Translations under genes and position numbers: made by a program
Source: Platycnemis pennipes
Lineage: Eukaryota; Arthropoda; Insecta; Odonata; Platycnemididae
Direction: 5' to 3'
DNA length: 64,000 nt
NCBI GenBank assembly: GCA_933228895.1
Contig: OW121846.1
Span: 5,487,915-5,551,914, forward strand
Part shown: positions 57,958 to 64,000 of the stretch, piece by piece
Layout: each line of letters begins with the position of its first letter
Position numbering within the stretch: the stretch's first letter is position 1
The notes under the pieces: generated by a model
Told to the model about the DNA's origin: nothing
Databases searched by the model: none
The model's input: only the letters and a program-made list of their open reading frames with translations

Positions 57958-57961
57958 TTAA

Positions 57962-58428
57962 ACATTAATTGACTATTGTTCAGGTGTTTGGAGCAAGGTT
58001 CACTTCAAGAGCTTCAAAACAAAGAAAAGTAGAAGGTTCTACTCCAAATATTTTCAGAGCAATAGGGATTTGAAAAATTGCATTCTGCACCTCTTCCACA
58101 ATTAGTGGCGTTTTTAGCCAATTTTCAAAATGCTGTAAATCGGTTAAAAAAATTTTTCCCAAAACTTTTTGTGAGATGATTATTCTGTCATGCAGGAGTA
58201 ACTAATATAATTGTTTCAAAAATTTGAAAAAGTCACCTGACAAATATTGGTGGTACCTGCCTGAGTTGAAATGGAATTGGTCGTGAACATTTAAGCTTCA
58301 ATCCACATTTCAGCATTGCAAGCAGCTAATAGCACACACACACTGATGTCTGGAACTTGGTACTTAGGTTTAAAGTAAATGTTAATACACATGACTAGGC
58401 TAAGTTATTTGTTACAAGGCTCACTCAC
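57962..58428. other. intron, nothing recognised
   Basis: Intron next to the donor of the first synaptojanin exon in the window; no feature seen. Confidence 0.4.
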
Positions 58429-58611
58429 ATTGCGATCTTGCTATCCTTGGTGAATCCAGAAGCCAGTCAGTGAGTGACAAGTCCTTGTACACAACACTCC
58501 TAAAATGCTTTCCCCCATTGACATTATAGGTTCCAATGGCCACACGGGTGATAATGGGATTAGTGTATTCATTACAACGATTGCACATACCCCTTAGCAC
58601 ACTCGTCGGAG
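58429..58611 (-). CDS. Synj: synaptojanin exon: start of 5-phosphatase domain
   Basis: The exon follows a TTCTTTCAG acceptor and ends at a GTGAGT donor. Read from the third base it gives an open run of 60 codons with GTYNVNGGKHFRS and LSLTDWLLDSP, the first conserved block of the 5-phosphatase domain. That block normally reads GTWNVNG; here Trp is replaced by Tyr. The other two frames stop early. It ends with one base of a split codon that pairs with the exon at 34.7 kb. The residues before the motif (NRCNEYTNP) would be the linker from the Sac1 domain, whose exons must lie to the right of the window. Confidence 0.93.
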
Positions 58612-61259
58612 CTGAAAGAAAAACAGGAGACGAGTCAACTCCTATACAATTCCCTTTTAACCAATGGTTTTAAACAAATTAAAAACATTTGAACAAAAGG
58701 GAAACCTTATACACTCACATATAGTTTGAGTTTCTGAGGCCAAATTTTTTGGCAGAAAATAGAAATAGTCAAACTGTACTCAAATTGTCTCTTTGTCATG
58801 CATGGAATCTCAGCTCTTAATGTCCATTATGTCATGCTTCATAATGGCATGTCAACCCTTTTACTGCTGAACAAAGTTTTGCAGTTTTTTCTAAAAATGC
58901 AGCGCCATTTTGACAAATGGCGCAATAGCAAAGGTCAGAGGATGTGCTAACACAGAGCAAAAAAAAAGCCAACACAAGCCTATACACCACAGATAACAAA
59001 GACCTTGATAAACTTCCCAAAATAACTTGGTCGAAAAATCTGCCCTCCGCAGTTTTTGCACAAGTTAAATGGGCCGATAGATTGGCCCATTCACAGTAGA
59101 TAGCATGCTGATTACAGGTTGATAGCATGCTGACATTTTGCAGTGGCAATATTTTTAAATGACTACAAAACTTATATTACCATTAAGGATTGTTTTCTTC
59201 CTCTATCTGCTCTTATGAATAATAAAAAGACAAGTTGCCAAAATGTATTCAATCAACCTAACAATTAGGTTCCTCAAAGTATGGCTGTGTGCATCACTTA
59301 TTCACAAATAAACTGCTAAGAATCCATGTACCCTGAAAACTACTCGGCCTACAAATTTCATTGTACATTTCTTTAAAAATACAAGTTAGCAACAAAATCA
59401 TAGCATGAGTATTATAACTCAATTAATTATTAGAGGCCCTTTCTCTACCCTGCATTTACATCTTCTGGGCAGCAATGTTCATTCATGACTTTAAACCAAA
59501 AGTTAGACTTTAGTGAGAATCTCGGTATTCATGATTACCTCACACGAAAAAGACATTAGTATGCAGGGAGAAGGCACAATCTTACTCTCTGCAAACCAAA
59601 CAAAATGGGCATGTTGAAACTTCAAGGATCCTTCGTTCAACAACGTATTTTTTTAACAACTTCATAACGTTACAGTAACTTCGGAAAACAAGTATTCTAT
59701 GGTTGAGGAAATCTGTAAAGACAATAAAATGCACATGCTACAGAAAGAAAAACTAATTTCTTAGCAGATATATTTCCAAAGCATTGAATTTCAAGGATAG
59801 CACATACTAGAACGATACAGACTCAGTGCACAAGTACCTAGTGGATGAACTGGAACCAAATTATTCTTTACAATACAAGAATACATAAGGCAACTGTGTA
59901 TTATGCAACTAGAGTGTGTAAAAAAATACTGATACGATAAATTTCAACTACACTCCATTAAGATTTGGCATATGTTAACATTTGTTTATTGAGTTTCCAT
60001 GCACAGGCACGACTTCTAACAAAATAAAACTTACGAAGCAAGAGCAGCCAACTTGGCCATATGAGAGGAATTTCTACCAGATGATATTGTTAGGCTCAGT
60101 AATGGACTGATAATGATGAAATAACGTTTGCCGATATACTAGCAATACCGTTTATTATAAATATTTAAACGGCTCTCATGGGTAACCATTTATAACATAA
60201 TGTTATATACTTTTTTGGTAGGTAGTTTTTGGTTTCAAATTTGGTCGACTGTGTCCATCATTAGGACTTGTGTCCACATCAGGCCTACTCTTGGTCTACA
60301 GCAAACTTCAATCAGTGAAGTTATCCGCAGATGTTAAATAGACCAAATTTAGATGTCTACAATTTTTAGTGTGCTTACAGGGTAGAGAACCTCTTCATAT
60401 CGTAAAATGACTTTGAGGTCCCGCCAAAATTTGTATGCATTTATATGGAGAAACCTCTTCCCATCGTACCTCTATATTTTCGTAAAACTCTTCACACTTC
60501 GTACTGAGAATACTACCATGACAAGCCAACTACCTCCAAGGAGTAAAATATTCAGCTTCATGTTAGCGAAAATGACAGTAAAACTAACCCCTGGTCTAAA
60601 TAGAACTTGCAAACTGACATAAACCTCTCAGATGAACTCCTTCATACCCACGTACGAGATTACCATCTGATTCAGCTATTGCACCTGAATCCGAAGATTT
60701 GTTATAATTTAGGGTTCAAATTATTTTTGAAGGGAATGTAGCCTATTCCGACTTCTTTTTATAGTCAGTTCTCCATAAAATCTCGATATTGTAGCGACCA
60801 AACCCTTAGAAATTTACACTGCATTTATTTCCATGCTTGAACCTCGCGGCAGTCGACTGCTTTCCCGGAGTATCTTCACCGTGAATTTTAACTCCACCAC
60901 TCTTAAACAATTATTACCGTCCCCCCATATGCAACATTATCTGTGATTAGAGTCACATTTTTGTAGTTGAAGACATCGGTCAGTGAAAAAGGCCTCACTT
61001 TTGCATTGAAATTACCATTTATTTATTTGATGGCCTTATGAATAATATGAATGTGCTCACCTATTTTTAATTTGATAATTTTCTATCAATATTTAATTAA
61101 ATAATTTTCTGTCAATTTTAAAATATTTGCCAGTAAAAATGCACACAAACATAAAATACATCATAAATTTTAGGTCCACGATGGGCATGACAAAATTAAA
61201 AAAAAAGAGGCAGCTGGAAACAACAAACTAAATTATCAATTTTCCAAGCCATTGATGAG
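58612..61259. other. intron upstream of first exon, nothing firm
   Basis: Should be synaptojanin intron before the 5-phosphatase exon. No Sac1-domain exon was found. AACCCTTTTACTGCTG at 58854 resembles the MITE end at 56264 but has no partner. Near 60379-60480 two AACCTCTT...ATCGTA words resemble Tigger ends. Confidence 0.35.
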
Positions 61260-62520
61260 AGGGAGCGAAAAATAGATGTTACTTAGATGTTTAGAATACC
61301 ACCATCCACCATGATATTCATTTTTGAAAAAATGTTTCGTAATTGAAGAAGCAACACATTGAAGGTTATAAAGTCTTGGGCAAAGAACGTGAAAAGAGAA
61401 CAGCTGGATGAGCAGATATTTGATTGATGGAAGTTGGAGCCAGAAGTATTCCCATCTCTGGATCTATTCTACAGCAAAGGCAAGAGAAGTAGCAGTAAAC
61501 ATGGGAATTGAAAATTTTCAAGAATCAAATTGATGGCTACAAAAGTTAAGAGGGCGGTGTACTCTCAAAACATTGAAGACGTGTGTAGAAGAAGCTACCT
61601 TACGTGATACGGTGGTAGAAGAGTGAAGAAAAAACTTTGCAGACGATTTTATTGGGGTATAAACCATGAGACATTTTAATGCTGATGAGGCACTTCTATC
61701 TTGCTTTCTGACAGAACTCTGCCAATTAGAAACCAATCCTGTCATGGAGGGGGAAAAAGCAAAGAAAACTTCAAAGTGTTTTCTGAGTCAATTTTGATGG
61801 CTCTTAGAATTGGAGCCACTTGTTATTGAGAAATATATAAAGCCTAGAGGCTTCAAAATGCACAAAGATGGAAATGACCAACCGGAAAATAGTCCTCTTT
61901 ATTCAGTGTACAGCACATTAAAAATTGACGGGATTGTGTTACCACACATCAAAATAGAGTATTTTTCTCCAAATACCACCAGTAAATTGCAACCCCTTGA
62001 TTAAGGAATATTTCCAATGTGAATAGAAATTACTGGGTGGTGTGTATGTTGCAAATAGCTAATGAGAAAAATGATATAAGAACTATGTTTGTGGAGTATA
62101 ATGCATGCCATGCACAGGCTGTCTTACATGCACTTATTTAAAGTTGCAGGTTATTGAGAACTGTTTTAAGAAGGCTGGATTTATGGAGGACAGCATCAAG
62201 GAAGACATTACGTATGAGGATGAGCCAACAGAGTGGCATGAAATAAATAAAATAATTAATGTTCAATCATAGTTTGAAGACTTGATAAATGTAGACAATG
62301 CCTTTCTCACATGTACCCCAAATGGAGGGGATGATGGTGGGAGAAGTGGAGGAAGAAATTGGAGGGGAGTCACCAATAAAACATCTTAATATGGAAGAAG
62401 TGGGTGATGGTGAGGAGTGAATGTCAGTAACAACCAAAAAAGAGGTGCCGGATGCTTTAGGTGGGATTTTTTTTGTATGGAACACTGCAGCAGTGAGAAT
62501 CTGTTATCATTATATAAGGT
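61260..62520 (+). pseudogene. Tigger/pogo transposase pseudogene
   Basis: Plus-strand pieces: KSWAKNVKREQLDEQIFD (near 61370), KAREVAVNMGIENFQESN (near 61474) then WLQKLRGRC, NADEALLSCFL with the first catalytic Asp (near 61680), LELEPLVIEKYIKPRGFK (near 61805), IKIEYFSPNTTSKLQPLD (ends 62004), and a C-terminal NCFKKAGFMEDSIKEDI (near 62163). This order (CENPB-type DNA-binding domain, DDE core, PNTTS-x-LQPLD) is that of Tigger elements. Part of the core, including the second Asp region, is missing and several stops occur. Confidence 0.82.
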
Positions 62521-62749
62521 AGAAAATATCATTTATAAAGAATTTGAAAAAAATAAAAGAAACAGAAATTAAAATTTTTTCAGTGAAGAGTTCTTAAGTA
62601 AGTTTTGGTTCCCTTGTTTTTATTATTACAAACATTAAAACTATGTAAAATCATAACTGCATTAATTTAAATATACAAATAGAGTAATTAAATAGATAGC
62701 AGCACATATCATTGCCAAAACGTTCCATAAGGCAGAATATAGGTGCTCA

Positions 62750-62800
62750 TTTAGCTGAAACCTCTTTATAACGAACCTCTATTTATCAAAATGACCAAAA
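62750..62800 (+). repeat. Tigger-type terminal fragment
   Basis: GCTGAAACCTCTTTATAACG, then AACCTCTATTTATC resembles the CAG-AACCTC-type ends of Tigger elements. It points the same way as a left end, so it need not belong to the pseudogene just upstream. Confidence 0.35.
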
Positions 62801-62834
62801 AATTGGTCCCTTCAATGAAAACAGTGAAGAATAT

Positions 62835-64000
62835 ATGGTAAGTAGAAAAAATAAGGAGGTTCAACATCAGCTGGCATTTCAGAAAGCAGCAGGAAACAAC
62901 ATAGGAGAGGCCCTGAATGAGAAATCAGTGGAAAAGCGTAGGGAAAACATTAAATGTGGACTACATGAAGCAACAAAAGAAGTTCTTGGAAGAAGAAAAG
63001 TTCCCAAGGAGAAGCCTTGGACCACAGAGGAAGTCTTAGACTTGATTGAAGAAAGAAGAAAGTACAAGAATGTGATAATTGAAGAAGGGTAGCTTTGCTA
63101 CAAAAGAATAAGGAACAAAATTAGTCACAAGCCAGGAGAGCTAGAGAGATGTGGATGAAGAATATATGCAAAGATGCACAAAACAACCTTGCACTTGGAA
63201 AGGTGGTAGCAGCCTATAGGATAGTGAGGAGCCACTGCAAGATGCAATGCCATAAGGGACAAGAATGGAGAACTTTTGATTGAAAATGAAGACAAGGTGA
63301 AGAGATGGAAAGAATATCTGGAAGAGTTATACAAAGGAAACAGTCTCAGTGTGAAAGTGATCAAGGAGGAAAGCGAAGTCGAAAAAGATGATGTGGGAGC
63401 ATCAAAATAAAATTGGATTTCGACACAGCAGTAAGGGACCTTAGGATAAACAAGGCCTCTGGAATTGATGATATTCCTGCAGAAATAATTAAAATTGCAG
63501 GAGAGAAGACTTAAACCCATCTTTACGAAACCAACTGTGACATGTACTCAACAGGAGAAATACCCAGGGACTTTGAGAAAAACAAAATCATTCCTATTTC
63601 TAAAAAGAAGAGCGACGAGAAACGTGAAAATGTTAGGATTATACATACATCAAAGACATTGACAAGGATCATGTACAAAAGAATAGAACAAAAAGCAGAG
63701 GAGTTCCTGAATGAAGAATTATGGAGATTAAATGGATCGACCTAGTGAAGAAATTTTCAGAAGAGTGAGAGAAAAGAGAAGCCTGCTGAAAACTCTAAAA
63801 AGAAGGAGGAACAACTTAATTCTCCATATTTTAAGACACGATGGCCTGATAAAGGCAATCATTGAGGGAAAAGTGAATGGGAAGATTGGAAAAGGCAAGC
63901 CTCATACGAGATACAAGGATCAGGTTGTGAGGGATGTAAAAGACAAGAAATACATCAATATTAAGAGGTTGGCCGATAGGAGAATCAAGTGGTGGGCTGC
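62835..64000 (+). pseudogene. LINE polyprotein fragment, family X copy 2
   Basis: Begins with the linker before the RT (KEVLGRRKVPKEKPWTTEEV, 62835-63092), then IRDKNGELLIENEDKVKRWK and EYLEELYKG (63255-63340), fingers as INKASGIDDIPAEIIKIAG-like words near 63450, then YSTGEIPRDFEKNKIIPISK (63545) and KTLTRIMYKRIEQKAEEFLN (63650). At about 63735 it jumps to the C-terminal tail (REKRSLLKTLKRRRNN, IEGKVNGKIGKGKPHTRY), so the catalytic RT middle is deleted. It runs off the window edge. Confidence 0.75.

Larger units (their letters stand above)
56264..57961. mobile_element. piggyBac-type MITE, split by a nested element
   Basis: TTAA at 56260-56263 followed by CCCTTTCGCTGCTGTGAAC. The other end AGCAAAAGGG (to about 56404) is separated from its TTAA (57958-57961) by a nested insertion. 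Removing the insert restores GCAAAAGGGTTAA, the complement of a TTAACCCTTTTGC end. About 141 bp without the insert. Confidence 0.7.
4158..58611 (-). other. Synj: synaptojanin gene region (5-phosphatase exons and introns)
   Basis: Six exons on the minus strand encode consecutive parts of one inositol-polyphosphate 5-phosphatase domain. Each has AG before and GT after it, and the phases fit (exon ends at phase 1, 2, 1, 0, 0, 1 in order of transcription). The joined reading is 313 codons with no stop. Synaptojanin is a presynaptic PI(4,5)P2 phosphatase that helps uncoat clathrin-coated vesicles. The GKHFRS segment, the GLGGATGNKGA join and the [12 protein letters not shown] block fit synaptojanin better than OCRL/INPP5B. 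Introns are 23,661, 12,972, 16,699, 72 and 111 bp; the three long ones hold almost all the mobile DNA here. The Sac1 domain (upstream) and the last catalytic motif (downstream) are not in the window. Confidence 0.93.

Noticed and set aside
58832..59149. 105-codon minus-strand frame upstream of the first exon
   Set aside because: Not homologous to the Sac1 domain and without splice context linking it to the gene.
1..64000. Bacterial or viral gene cluster
   Set aside because: No operon-like gene order; conserved coding parts are spliced exons and the rest is eukaryotic TEs.

Overview
This window looks like animal, most likely arthropod, nuclear DNA. It has no operons or ribosome binding sites. 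It holds six short exons of one conserved gene, separated by AT-rich introns of up to about 24 kb that are packed with decayed transposable elements (TEs). The TE mix (piggyBac, hAT, pogo/Tigger, Penelope-like, R4/Dong-like and CR1/Jockey-like LINEs, tRNA- and 5S-derived SINE sequence) is typical of arthropods. I cannot name the species.

The host gene is synaptojanin, on the minus strand. Exons at 58429-58611, 34659-34767, 21499-21686, 4654-4799, 4444-4581 and 4158-4332 carry AG/GT borders and compatible phases. Joined, they give 313 codons covering most of the inositol-polyphosphate 5-phosphatase catalytic domain. The Sac1 domain should lie beyond the right edge. The last catalytic motif and the proline-rich tail should lie beyond the left edge.

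The rest is intronic TE sequence. 0-10 kb: a pogo-like fragment, a hAT element with transposase remnant, and a TTAA-flanked element split by a LINE. 10-19 kb: a foldback built from two inverted tRNA-derived units, a piggyBac element with palindromic subterminal repeats, a 5S-rRNA-derived SINE with 15-bp target duplications, and a hAT MITE. 18-27 kb: two copies of an orphan repetitive protein family, a piggyBac-type MITE, a pogo-like element and a Penelope GIY-YIG remnant. 27-34 kb: a nearly intact R4/Dong-like LINE in a (TAA)n microsatellite, a second copy head-to-tail behind it, then another pogo-like element. 35-43 kb: a second piggyBac, a CR1/Jockey-like LINE with one frameshift, and a hAT element with nested inserts. 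43-54 kb: elements with CCCTGGTGAAAA termini and minisatellite interiors, one split by a transposon with 541-bp inverted repeats, plus a pogo-like copy sharing a 704-bp identical tract with the one at 32.8 kb. 54-64 kb: two LINE fragments of one family, nested MITEs with a long hairpin, and a Tigger transposase pseudogene.

The observations I rate highest are the 704-bp identity tract between diverged pogo-like copies, the terminal-repeat family with interchangeable minisatellite interiors, the long-inverted-repeat transposon tied to an orphan protein family, and the TAA-targeted R4-like tandem. All boundaries and identities were read by eye; no database search was run.
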